Source of the DNA: Streptomyces sp. NBC_01478
Lineage (GTDB): Bacteria > Actinomycetota > Actinomycetes > Streptomycetales > Streptomycetaceae
Direction: 5' to 3'
DNA length: 64,000 nt
Assembly (NCBI RefSeq): GCF_036227225.1
Contig: NZ_CP109444.1
Span: forward strand, 10,645,501 to 10,709,500
Shown: positions 35,046 to 42,903 of the stretch, one piece after another
Layout: every line of letters begins with the position of its first letter
How positions within the stretch are numbered: position 1 is the first letter of the stretch
Made by a program: the position numbers and the translations under genes
The notes under the pieces: generated by a model
Seen by the model: the letters and a program-made list of their open reading frames with translations, nothing else
Database searches by the model: none
Told to the model about the DNA's origin: nothing

Positions 35046-36759
35046 GGCTCTGTCGCTGATTTGGGGGTGGTGACGATCAAGAGGAGGTGGGCATCACCTG
35101 GGTGTGGGGGATGTGGTTCGCCTCGCCGACCTTCTTCTTCCGGGGGTTGGGGCGTCTGTCGAAGCAGTGGTTTTTGGGGACACCGAGGTCCGGCTTACTG
35201 TGCGGTCCACGGTGGGGTCGGCCGCCTGTCCGGGATGTGGATGGAGATCCTCGCGTGTGCACTGCTACTACCAGCGGTGTCTGGCAGACCGTCCCGTCGC
35301 CGGCCGTCAGGCGCGGCTCGATCTGCGGGCACGCCGTCTCGTGTGCGGTAACGGCAGCTGCGGGCGTCGGACGTTCGCCGAGCAGATACCGGACCTGACG
35401 CGTCGACATGCCCGCCGCACCAACGCGCTCACCACTCAACTCACCGACATCGCCTTGTTTCTGGGCGGACGTGCGGGAGCCAATCTGTGCGGTCGCCTGG
35501 CTGTGACCACCGGCAAGGACACACTGCTCCGCCTGCTGCGCGCACTGCCCGTCCCGGCGCCGGAATCTGTCCCGTGTCTGGGTGTCGACGAGTTCGCCGT
35601 GCGCCGCGGCCGGACCTACGCGACGATCCTCGTCGACATGAACACCCACCGTCCCGTCGACGTCCTCGCGGACCGCACCGCGCAAACCTTCGCGGCCTGG
35701 CTTCGAGAGCACCCTGAGGTCCAGATCGTCTGCCGCGACCGTGCCGGCTCCTTGCGCGACGGCGCCCACGCCGGTGCGCCACAGGCCCGGCAAGTGGCCG
35801 ACGCCTGGCACCTGCTCCACAACCTCGCCGAAGCCGTCGAACGAATCGTTGGGCGACACCGCGCCAACCTGCGCGAACCCCTCACTGTCCGCGCCGACCA
35901 GGACGACACCTGCCCACCCGCGGACGTCCATCACACCGCCCTGGGTGAACTGGACGTGCACGGACGGCCTCGACCGCTGGTGGCCCGCACCCGCGAACGC
36001 CACCAGCAGATCCACGAACGCATCGAACGCGGCGACAGTCTGCGCGCCATCGCCCGTGAACTCCACCTCAGCCGCGGCACCGTCCTGCGCTTCGCCCGGG
36101 CCGCTGATGTCCAACAACTTCTTGGCGCGGCAACCGACCGCCCGAGCATGGTCGACGACTACCGGCTCTACCTGCATCACCGCTGGATGGAGGGATGCAC
36201 CAACGCTGCCGCACTCACCCGGGAGATCCAACAGATCGGCTACCGCGGAGACGTCAACACCGTCCGCAGCCACCTGCGGCCCTACCGCACCGGAACGATC
36301 CCGGCGGATGCCCCGCTGCCCCATGTGACCGTCCGCCGGGTCACCGACTGGATCATGCGCCGGCCCGAGCAACTCACCGACACCGAACGCAAATGCCTCG
36401 ACGAACTATGCGAACGCAGCCCCGCTTTGGCCACGACCACCCAATACGCCCGGCGCCTGGCCTCGATGGTGCGCGAACGCCGCAGCGAGCACCTGGCCCT
36501 CGACGTCTGGCTCGCCGACGTCCGCCTCGACGGACAACGAGAACTCCGTACCCTCGCCGCCGGCATACGCCGCGACCGCGCAGCCGTACTCGCCGCCCTG
36601 ACCACTACCCACACTTCGGGAGCAGTCGAAGGCAACGTCACCAGAATCAAGCTGCTGAAGAGACAGATGTACGGCCGGGCCAACTTCGACCTCCTGCGAC
36701 GCCGCATCCTCCTGTCACCTTGATCAACCGGCTGACACCCCCAAATCAGCGACAGAGCC
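35046..36759 (+). mobile_element. Inner ISL3-family insertion sequence, intact (1714 bp)
   Basis: Perfect 24-bp terminal inverted repeats at 35046-35069 and 36736-36759 (outer bases GGCTCTGTCGC). The 8-bp direct repeat AGATCTTG at 35038-35045 and 36760-36767 is the target duplication, the size expected for ISL3. The single transposase gene is uninterrupted. It inserted into the left terminal repeat of the outer element, so it arrived later. Confidence 0.92.
35104..36723 (+). CDS. ISL3-family transposase (intact)
   Basis: A 539-residue transposase. An N-terminal zinc finger (CPGCGWRSSRVHCYY ... CGNGSCGRRTF) is followed by a helix-turn-helix and the DDE domain: first Asp in LGVDEFAVRRGRTY, second Asp in IVCRDRAGSLRDGA, Glu in SGAVEGNVTRIKLLKRQMYGRA. 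A GTG start at 35104 is taken; AGGAGG lies about 18 bases upstream, so the true start could be slightly different. The stop lies 12 bp before the right inverted repeat. Confidence 0.9.
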   Translation: MGDVVRLADLLLPGVGASVEAVVFGDTEVRLTVRSTVGSAACPGCGWRSSRVHCYYQRCLADRPVAGRQARLDLRARRLVCGNGSCGRRTFAEQIPDLTRRHARRTNALTTQLTDIALFLGGRAGANLCGRLAVTTGKDTLLRLLRALPVPAPESVPCLGVDEFAVRRGRTYATILVDMNTHRPVDVLADRTAQTFAAWLREHPEVQIVCRDRAGSLRDGAHAGAPQARQVADAWHLLHNLAEAVERIVGRHRANLREPLTVRADQDDTCPPADVHHTALGELDVHGRPRPLVARTRERHQQIHERIERGDSLRAIARELHLSRGTVLRFARAADVQQLLGAATDRPSMVDDYRLYLHHRWMEGCTNAAALTREIQQIGYRGDVNTVRSHLRPYRTGTIPADAPLPHVTVRRVTDWIMRRPEQLTDTERKCLDELCERSPALATTTQYARRLASMVRERRSEHLALDVWLADVRLDGQRELRTLAAGIRRDRAAVLAALTTTHTSGAVEGNVTRIKLLKRQMYGRANFDLLRRRILLSP

Positions 36760-36953
36760 AGATCTTGGGGAGCGGTCGCGGAGCGTCACCTTGGTTGTCC
36801 TTTGACAGCGAAGTCAGTCGCTCGGGTCGCGCTGCCCTGCATCGACTGGATTGGATGGCGAACGATCACATGGGGGTTGCTGGTGTTCCTGAGGGACGTG
36901 TCAGGAGCCGCAGACCGCAGCCTCAGTTGCCCGGGTTGCACGCCTCCCGGCGT

Positions 36954-37166
36954 TCACGGCTTGGAGTCCGTGTCCTCGTCCGGGGAGAAAAGATCCTCGA
37001 TCGGTTCGCCGAACACGGCGGCGATCTTGAACGCGAGCGGCAGGCTCGGGTCGTAGCGGCCCGTTTCGATGGCGTAGACCGTTTGCCGGGAGACGCCGAG
37101 GCGGTCGGCGAGGTCAGCCTGGCTCCAACGACGCATCGCCCGCAGTTCCCTGAGCCGGTTCTTCAT
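36954..37166 (-). CDS. XRE-family small DNA-binding protein (IS passenger)
   Basis: A 70-residue protein made of a single helix-turn-helix of the Cro/CI (XRE) type: LRELRAMRRWSQADLADRLG, then VSRQTVYAIETGRYDPSLPL. Its ATG overlaps the stop of the upstream membrane protein gene (ATGA), so the pair is one operon. The long open frame in front of it is the overlap with that gene. Located inside the outer ISL3 element, it is probably cargo. It may repress its own promoter. Confidence 0.85.
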   Translation of the reverse strand: MKNRLRELRAMRRWSQADLADRLGVSRQTVYAIETGRYDPSLPLAFKIAAVFGEPIEDLFSPDEDTDSKP

Positions 37167-37582
37167 CGGGTTCGCGGGGTCTTGAACAGCAGGGCTGCGA
37201 TCCAGATCAGGATGCTCACGATGAAGCTGATCTGGACCAGCTGCCGCAGGTCGCCCACGCCGGCTGCCTGGAGAAGCCCGACGGTGTGGATCGACATGAC
37301 CAGCACGCCGAACCCGATCGCCAGAGCCTCGAGCTGGCAACGGCGCTGGTACTCGTCGGCGCGGCGCAGGCTCCTGATCACGGCCCGGACGACCCACAGC
37401 GCCGGCGTGAGATTCAGCAGCGACCAGAACAGTTTCCATGAGCCCGCCGAACCGAAGAGGCCGAACTCCGAGATCAGGCTGAGCAACACGAGGCCGATGA
37501 CGGCCGGCAACCAGTCGAGGAACCAGGCGCGGGCGCGGACTATGTCGCTTCGGCTCTGGCGGTTCTCCTGCGATTTCTCCAT
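37163..37582 (-). CDS. Small multi-TM membrane protein paired with XRE regulator
   Basis: A 139-residue protein with four predicted TM helices (LPAVIGLVLLSLISEFGLFG, LFWSLLNLTPALWVVRAVI, LAIGFGVLVMSIHTVGLL, ISFIVSILIWIAALLF). The start MEKSQENRQ at 37582 follows a short leader. It is upstream of and overlapping with the XRE gene. Membrane protein plus short XRE regulator is a common pair in Gram-positive genomes, of uncertain purpose (stress response or toxin-antitoxin-like). No family name is claimed. Confidence 0.75.
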   Translation of the reverse strand: MEKSQENRQSRSDIVRARAWFLDWLPAVIGLVLLSLISEFGLFGSAGSWKLFWSLLNLTPALWVVRAVIRSLRRADEYQRRCQLEALAIGFGVLVMSIHTVGLLQAAGVGDLRQLVQISFIVSILIWIAALLFKTPRTR

Positions 37583-37835
37583 GCGGCAAACGTAAAGGTG
37601 ACTTGTCTTAACGTCAAGGGTCCTTGTCACGCGGCGGCGGACGTGAGCATCGACCACCACCCCTGAGCCTCCGCGCGCCGCACGAAATAGCCCGGAGCGT
37701 GCCGACGCTCTCACTCACCGTCGTGCCAGTGCAGCCACGCCTGGTCGTTGCCGACCAGTGCCAGCCCGGGAAGTGGCGCAGTCGCTGCGGCCACCCAGCA
37801 CCCCCAGGCGGTCCCCACGCGACGACGGTGCTGTT

Positions 37836-39424
37836 ATGAAACTTGATGCACCATTCTGGGATTCCCTCGTGTTCGCCGGGATCGACGACGTGGACGTCGA
37901 GGGGGTGACCTCTGCCTTCGGCACCGTCGATGTGGTGGCGAGAGGCCGGGCGGCCGAGGCGGCATGTCCGGACTGCGGTCGATTCTCGGACCGGGTGCAC
38001 GACTGCTATCAGCGCAGGTTGAAGGATCTCCCGCTCGGTGAGCAGAGCGTCGTGATCCTGTTGACAGTCCGGCGTTTCATCTGTGGGGCGGCTGACTGTC
38101 GGCGCCGCACGTTCGCCGAGCCGTTCACGCAGTTGACCGCCCCGTACTCACGGTTCACCACTCGGCTCAACCACGTCCTGGAGCGAGTCGGGCTCGCGCT
38201 GGCCGGACGGGCCGGCGCCCGGCTGGCCGCCCAACTGGGCTTCGGCGCAGGACGGATGACCTTGTTGCGCAGGGTCATGTCGCTGCCCGATCCGCAGTTC
38301 AGCACGCCGCGCGTGCTGGGCGTGGACGACTTCGCGATCCGCCGGGGTCAGACGTACTCCACCGTTTTGACCTGCGGAGAATCCCATCGCGTGGTCGACG
38401 TGCTCCCCACACGCGAAGCGGGGCCGCTGGCCGGGTGGCTGACCAGCCACCCGGGCGTGGAGATCATCTGTCGGGACCGGGCAGGTGCCTACGCCGAGGG
38501 TGCCCGACGCGGCGCCCCCGAAGCTCTCCAGGTTGCTGACCGGTTTCACTTGTGGCAAGGCCTCGGCCGTGCAGTGGAGACCTGTGTCGCCGCCCACCGT
38601 GAGTGTCTGCGCGCTCCGACGTCGCCCGAGCCGTCGAACGTTGACACGCTGCAAGGCGACGCGGGCCTTCCCGACCCGGATCCTGTCGGCCGACGGGCCG
38701 AGCGCAAGAAGGCCGCACACGCCCTGGTCCACGAGTTACTCGCCCAAGGCCACTCCCGCCGGGCGATCACCCGGCACCTGGGCTGGGGTCTCAACACGTG
38801 CTCCGGTACGCGGCCGCCGCACGCTGGCAGGACACCTTCCGCGAGAACAGGCCCCGGCCCAGCAGGCTGGATCCCTACAAGCCCTACTTGGAGCGACGGT
38901 TCGCCGCGGGATGCACAAGCGTCACCCAGCTGCACAGCGAACTGCTTGCCGAGGACGCCCCCGTCACCTACGCCATGGTCCGCGCCCACATCGCCAACCT
39001 GCGCACCGCCCCGCCAGGCACACCACCCCCGCCACCGACGGTGCGGCAGGTGATTGGCTGGCTCACCCGCCACCCCACGGCCCTGAGCGAGGAGGACCGC
39101 GCAGATTTGAAGGACGTCCTGGCGCGCTGTCGCGAACTGGACACGGCAGCCGGGCATGTCCGCGACTTCGGCGAGATACTCACCGGCCGCCTCGGCGGCA
39201 GACTCCCTGCCTGGATCGACGCCGTCGCCGTCAGTCAACTGCCCGGCCTCACCGGCTTCGCGCTCCACATGCTCCGAGACCTCGGCGCCGTAACCGCTGG
39301 GCTCACCCTGGAGTGGAGTTCCGGCAGCACCGAGGGCGCCGTCAACCGCATCAAGAAGATCAAGAGGCAGCTCTACGGACGAGCCGGATTCGAACTACTC
39401 CGCAAGATGATCCTGCTTCAGTAA
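37836..39424 (+). pseudogene. ISL3-family transposase with a single frameshift
   Basis: Begins MKLDAPFWDSLVFAGIDD at the ATG at 37836, with zinc finger CPDCGRFSDRVHDCYQ, first Asp in LGVDDFAIRRGQTYS and second Asp in ICRDRAGAYAEGA. Near 38795, after LGWGLNT, the frame changes; the remainder continues as LRYAAAARWQDTF in another frame to 39424, including Glu in STEGAVNRIKKIKRQLYGRA. A loss of one G would explain it. All domains are present, so the lesion is young. It is only distantly similar to the inner IS transposase. Confidence 0.85.
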
Positions 39425-39578
39425 CGCTCCGCGACCGCTCCCCAAGATCTGTGTCAGAACCCAGAACTCGCCTACAACTGGAGTCGACTCACCTACAAAG
39501 CCACATCTCGCCTTCCCGTCGACCTTTTGTCATCAAAAGGGTGCTCCGGTCGGGGGCATGGGTGGTGGAATGGCCGAC

Positions 39579-39614
39579 AGCCGCCGTCCGGGCTGGTGAG
39601 CACGGACGGCGGCT
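39579..39614. terminator. 12-bp stem hairpin
   Basis: AGCCGCCGTCCG at 39579-39590 pairs perfectly with 39603-39614, with a 12-base loop. Orientation cannot be told. It may end transcripts arriving from the STAS gene or, before IS insertion, from the left. Confidence 0.55.
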
Positions 39615-39736
39615 GAGAGCGCGAAGGCAGCGCCGGATTCCCCCTCCCGTCGCCGTCTCGCGCTGACCGTCCTCACCACCCGTCCGGGATGCGCGGGAGT
39701 ACATCCCGGTCTCGAAAAAGGCTGGGGAGGACGAAG

Positions 39737-39772
39737 GGCTGGAGCCGCGTTGTCGGCGATGCGGCTCCAGCC
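39737..39772 (-). terminator. 12-bp stem hairpin beyond STAS gene
   Basis: GGCTGGAGCCGC at 39737-39748 pairs perfectly with 39761-39772, with a 12-base loop. It lies about 215 bp downstream of the STAS gene stop. Confidence 0.55.
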
Positions 39773-39987
39773 GCTCACAGTGGTCGGACAGTCACTGCGA
39801 CCCGGGGGCTGGGGGCCGAAAGAAGCGGACCGGTAGCCCGCCGCCGACCGGAGCAGGCGAAACGTGCGAAGGCCCTGCCGGGGAGCCTATACCGGGTCCG
39901 GGCAATGAGGGCAGCACGCGATTCAGTCGATGCCGGGAAAGACGGCGGGACGCATTGGTGATCTTCATACCGGGAGCTGGTGGGGGT

Positions 39988-40401
39988 TCACTGTCCATCC
40001 TCCAGTGCGTCTTCCAGAGTGGCGACGGGCTCGAAGAGGGTGAGGAGCCCGGCGGCCTTGAGGATCCGCAGGTGCCAGGGCCGGACACAGACCACTGCCA
40101 GGCGGCCGTCGCGTTCTAGGGCCCGGCGTTGGGTCCGGCAGAGCAGACCGAGCGTGGAGCAGTCGAGGAATTCCACCGGCCGCAGGTCCACGACCACACG
40201 GACACCCGACCGGATGGTCGCGGCATCGGTATGCGCCTGAATCTCAGGGATGCTGCTCAAGTCGATAATTCCGTGGAGCTCGACCACGGTGACACCGCGG
40301 AGAAGGTAACTGCGCGCGTGCCGGCCCGGCACCAGCAGCTTCCCCGGAACCGGGTGATTCCGGCGCTGCCCCGAAGGCGTATTCGTCTCCTGGATGCCCA
40401 T
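39988..40401 (-). CDS. STAS-domain anti-sigma factor antagonist (copy 1)
   Basis: A 137-residue protein with a 35-residue N-terminal extension and a STAS domain (VTVVELHGIIDLSSIPEI, VVVDLRPVEFLDCSTLGLL). The Ser in DCSTLGLL corresponds to the serine that an anti-sigma kinase phosphorylates in SpoIIAA-type proteins. AGGAA lies 5 bases before the ATG at 40401. No kinase or sigma gene is adjacent. It is similar to the protein at 55644-56030. Confidence 0.8.
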   Translation of the reverse strand: MGIQETNTPSGQRRNHPVPGKLLVPGRHARSYLLRGVTVVELHGIIDLSSIPEIQAHTDAATIRSGVRVVVDLRPVEFLDCSTLGLLCRTQRRALERDGRLAVVCVRPWHLRILKAAGLLTLFEPVATLEDALEDGQ

Positions 40402-40677
40402 GGCGGTTCCTGACGTGGGACCCCCTCTGTAGGGGAGTTCGCGGTCGTCGGACCGTCACCGGGGACTGGGGCAACGCCCCACCACCGTAGGAACACAGCG
40501 GATGCAGAAACGTCCACGCACCCGATCCTTCACTCGTGCGAGCGGTAGTCATGTCGCAGCATTGACAGGCCGGCCTGCTCATGAAGCCTGGGCGAGGTAG
40601 TGCGGGGTGGTGTCGCGCCGTTCGGCGGGACGGGCCGTGCGGCGGGTGAGGCGCCTGGTCATCAAGGTGATGGCCGC
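40402..40677. other. 276-bp gap without a supported gene
   Basis: Upstream region of the STAS gene. A minus-strand frame overlaps it, but has no recognisable domain. No clear promoter motif was identified. Confidence 0.4.
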
Positions 40678-41157
40678 TCAGGTGATCAAGGATTCGCTCA
40701 TCTCGGGGAGGCATTCGTAATCCCGGCAGTGACGGCGGGCCCTCATGATCCACGACCAGCGCCGGATCCGGGAGGGCTCGTCCAGCGGAGTAGCGCCGAT
40801 CGCCTCGAAGCGCTCGGTGTCGTCCCCGATGGACGCGAGGATGCGGTGGACCTTGTGGGAGACGCCCCGACAGCGCCGCTCCTCGGGCCAGCGGTGGGCG
40901 GTGAACCGGCAGTTGCGGACCGTACTCAGTGCCAGACCGAGATCGTCGGCGTAGGTCTGCAAGGAGGCTTCTACGCTGAACAGGTCCTCACCCGGGGCCG
41001 GATGGGCGCCGCCGAGCGGCTGCATCGGCTCGATCTCCAGCGCGTGGTCCCCGATGGTGAACTGGATGCGCTGCATCTGCCTGACCAGTTCCCGGTCGCT
41101 GGCAATGATCTGCTCGTAGCGCTCGCGGGTTATGTGGCCGATCGTCGCGGTGGTCAT
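40678..41157 (-). CDS. DUF6192-like protein, probably truncated
   Basis: A 159-residue protein that begins TTATIGHITRERYEQIIASD and has FTIGDHALEIEPMQPLGG, LALSTVRNCRFTAHRWPEER and GVSHKVHRIL, features of the actinobacterial DUF6192 family. Family members are usually more than twice as long. After DEPSRIRRW the sequence departs and stops, so the C-terminal half is missing. Its ATG overlaps the stop of the zinc-ribbon frame upstream. Function unknown; a relic in a disturbed area next to the IS cluster is likely. Confidence 0.55.
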   Translation of the reverse strand: MTTATIGHITRERYEQIIASDRELVRQMQRIQFTIGDHALEIEPMQPLGGAHPAPGEDLFSVEASLQTYADDLGLALSTVRNCRFTAHRWPEERRCRGVSHKVHRILASIGDDTERFEAIGATPLDEPSRIRRWSWIMRARRHCRDYECLPEMSESLIT

Positions 41158-41640
41158 GACGCCTCACCATCTCTCACGGGCAAGGGTCCGGCAGACCGGA
41201 CCTCCGGCGACAACACCCCGGCCCAACTCCCGCCAGAGTCAACCTGTTTCGAGATCCAACACCAGCAATGACAGCAACTGACCATTCGAAAGCGGAACGG
41301 ACACATGAACCGTTCACCAAAGCGTTTATCCCAACGCTTGGACGAACGCTTCCTCCGAACCACCCACGCCCTGCGGCGGCACCAGGCCGAGCAGTACACC
41401 GCACTGCTGCGGTGATCCACCCCGGCCATCCAGACCGCCCCGCACACCGGACACACCCGCCGCAACCGGCGCCACTGCCTGGAACGACACACCCCGAGCA
41501 GAACACCGCCCGCGGCCCGGCGCCCGGACTCAGCCAGTCACCGCAGCCCGGACAACGCCGCCCGCGTACAGGCCCGTTGATCTCGGCCACCAAACCAGAC
41601 TGGACCCACCCAAAGATCCATACCGGAGGTTGAGAAACGG
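41154..41640 (-). pseudogene. Frameshifted zinc-ribbon protein remnant
   Basis: Two Cys motifs of the type CPxCG ... YCSxxCRxRxW are in different frames: RCPGCGDWLSPGAGPRAVFCSG in one frame and CRSRQWRRLRRVCPVCG ... VYCSAWCRRRAW in another, from about 41492 onward. Joined, they would give a tandem zinc-ribbon protein. The break is near 41495. A GTG at 41492 could still give a 112-residue product. No known role. Confidence 0.4.
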
Positions 41641-41644
41641 GCAC

Positions 41645-42211
41645 TCAGGCATCAGGCGGCACGGTCTCGAACTCCTTCTCCACGTGCCCGGTGTCCAATC
41701 GCAGCCGCCAGGCGTTCCGGCGGTGCGCGGCGGCCAGTTCGGCCTCCAAGGGGGACGGCGGCACAGCGAGGACGGGACAGGTGGCGTGCGCGAGGCAGTA
41801 GCGGCCGACCGACGGCCACAGGGCGCGGTGCAGGCGACCGCGAGGTCCGGCGCCGATGACGAGGAGGTCGTCCTCGCGGTCGGCGATCTCGACCAGCGCC
41901 CGGCCCGGGGAACCTCGGACAACTAGGGCCTCCGCCGCAAGTCCCGTGCCCGTGCTGCCGAACACGTCAACGAGCGCCGCGACCAGCCGCTCCCGCGCCA
42001 GCCGTTTCCACTCCTCGACCAGGTAGGACGCAGCCGGTGAACGACGTGCGGAGAGATCCCCGCCGGGCGGCTCCCAGGCCAGCACCGGCCACAACTCGGC
42101 ACCCCTGTGCCGTGCTTCGTCGGCGGCCCGGCACAGGGTGGTAAGACTGCTCACGGAGCCGCTCACTCCGACCACGACACGAGCGGCTGAGGGTGAGTCG
42201 GACTCGGACAT
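41645..42211 (-). CDS. Universal stress protein (UspA family)
   Basis: A 188-residue USP-domain protein. It begins with the first beta strand ARVVVGVSGSVSSL, and the ATP-binding motif region reads LLVIGAGPRGRLHRALWPSVGRYCLAHATCPVLAV, close to the G-x2-G-x9-G(S/T) pattern. A 40-residue C-terminal tail follows. The ATG at 42211 (MSESDSP) is preferred over the GTG at 42229. A repeat pair at 42322-42338 reads in its direction. USP proteins of this type are induced by stress or hypoxia. Confidence 0.82.
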   Translation of the reverse strand: MSESDSPSAARVVVGVSGSVSSLTTLCRAADEARHRGAELWPVLAWEPPGGDLSARRSPAASYLVEEWKRLARERLVAALVDVFGSTGTGLAAEALVVRGSPGRALVEIADREDDLLVIGAGPRGRLHRALWPSVGRYCLAHATCPVLAVPPSPLEAELAAAHRRNAWRLRLDTGHVEKEFETVPPDA

Positions 42212-42321
42212 CACTTCACCGTTCTCCACGCGCCGGCGGTCGGTTCCCGCCGACGATCCTCATCGGAACGCCTCCCATCCCACTCCTCGGCGAGGCATTC
42301 GAAAAGCCCACGGACCACTTC

Positions 42322-42338
42322 TTGGCGCCCCTCTGACG
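42322..42338 (-). promoter_or_regulatory. 11-bp repeat pair facing the universal stress gene
   Basis: TTGGCG at 42322 and CTGACG at 42333 are 11 bp apart; in gene direction CGTCAG then CGCCAA. There is no second pair. The distance to the USP start codon is 111 bp, comparable with the other promoters. Confidence 0.45.
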
Positions 42339-42365
42339 GACGCCGCCCGGGCCGCTCACCAGGCA

Positions 42366-42414
42366 CGTCAGCATCTCGTCAACGTCGTCCCGTTCACCGT
42401 CAGCATCCCGTCAG
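42366..42414 (+). promoter_or_regulatory. 11-21-11 direct-repeat array upstream of SAV_915/decarboxylase
   Basis: Half-sites at 42366 (CGTCAG), 42377 (CGTCAA), 42398 (CGTCAG) and 42409 (CGTCAG), spaced exactly 11, 21 and 11 bp, all in gene orientation. It ends 100 bp before the ATG at 42515, the same distance as in kdpFABC. It lies 17 kb away from the kdp operon. Confidence 0.78.
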
Positions 42415-42514
42415 GACAGGTCCGCCGACCCCCGTGGGCGGGCATAACGTCGTTGTCGAGCCCCGGTCCGCCTCCCCGCGTCCGGGGCACTTCAGCTCCT
42501 CCTGGAGGCATCCC

Positions 42515-42865
42515 ATGAAAGAACTCGTCTACGGCGAAGACCCCGAGCCCTGGGATCGGTTCCCGGCCGGGCTCCTGTTCGTCCCGGTCCGGCCGGGCCT
42601 CTCACGATGCGCGGCCCGCTTCTTCCGCACCCCCCTCGGCGACCGCACGGCCGTCGGCTTCACCTCCCTGCGGAGGCTGACCGCGACGCTAGGTCCCGAC
42701 CAGGCGTGGATCTGCCTCGCCGCGCCCGCGCTGCGCGCCCTCACCGCACCGCTCGGCGTCATCATCGTCACGGTCGACCCCCAGTTCACCGCCCCGGCGC
42801 CTACACCGGTCGGGTCAGCCGTCCCCGAATCGGCCTCGACTGCCCCGAGCCTGCGAGTCAGTTGA
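42515..42865 (+). CDS. SAV_915-like small protein
   Basis: A 116-residue protein with LLFVPVRPGLSRCAARFFRTPLGDRTAVGFTSLRRL (seen here as FRTPLGDRTAVGFTS) and QAWICLAAPALRALTAPLGV. This matches a family of small Streptomyces proteins named after SAV_915, with no known function. The start ATG has GGAGG 8 bases upstream. It is the first gene after the repeat array; the decarboxylase follows 38 bp later, probably in the same operon. Confidence 0.7.
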   Translation: MKELVYGEDPEPWDRFPAGLLFVPVRPGLSRCAARFFRTPLGDRTAVGFTSLRRLTATLGPDQAWICLAAPALRALTAPLGVIIVTVDPQFTAPAPTPVGSAVPESASTAPSLRVS

Positions 42866-42903
42866 GAACCGGCTGAGACCGGCTGAGAAGAGAGCACCAG
42901 TCG

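Larger units (their letters stand above)
35027..39461 (+). mobile_element. Outer ISL3-family element carrying passenger genes, split by a second IS
   Basis: The ends are nearly perfect inverted repeats of about 38 bp (outer bases GGTTCTG, inner part GGGAGCGGTCGCGGAGCGT). The right repeat is at 39424-39461. The left repeat is interrupted: bases 35027-35045 continue at 36768. An 8-bp target duplication CAGAACTC flanks the whole unit at 35019-35026 and 39462-39469. Without the inserted IS and its duplication the element is 2713 bp. It carries a frameshifted transposase, an XRE regulator and a membrane protein. With its left end broken and its transposase shifted it is probably immobile. Confidence 0.88.
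39462..39987. other. 526-bp intergenic region with two perfect hairpins
   Basis: Between the outer IS and the STAS gene. It has the 8-bp target duplication, two terminator-like hairpins at 39579-39614 and 39737-39772, and no gene that I can support. Confidence 0.55.

Noticed and set aside
35027..39461. Composite transposon reading of the two ISL3 copies
   Set aside because: The transposases are distant relatives with different terminal repeats; the arrangement is nesting, not two flanking copies.
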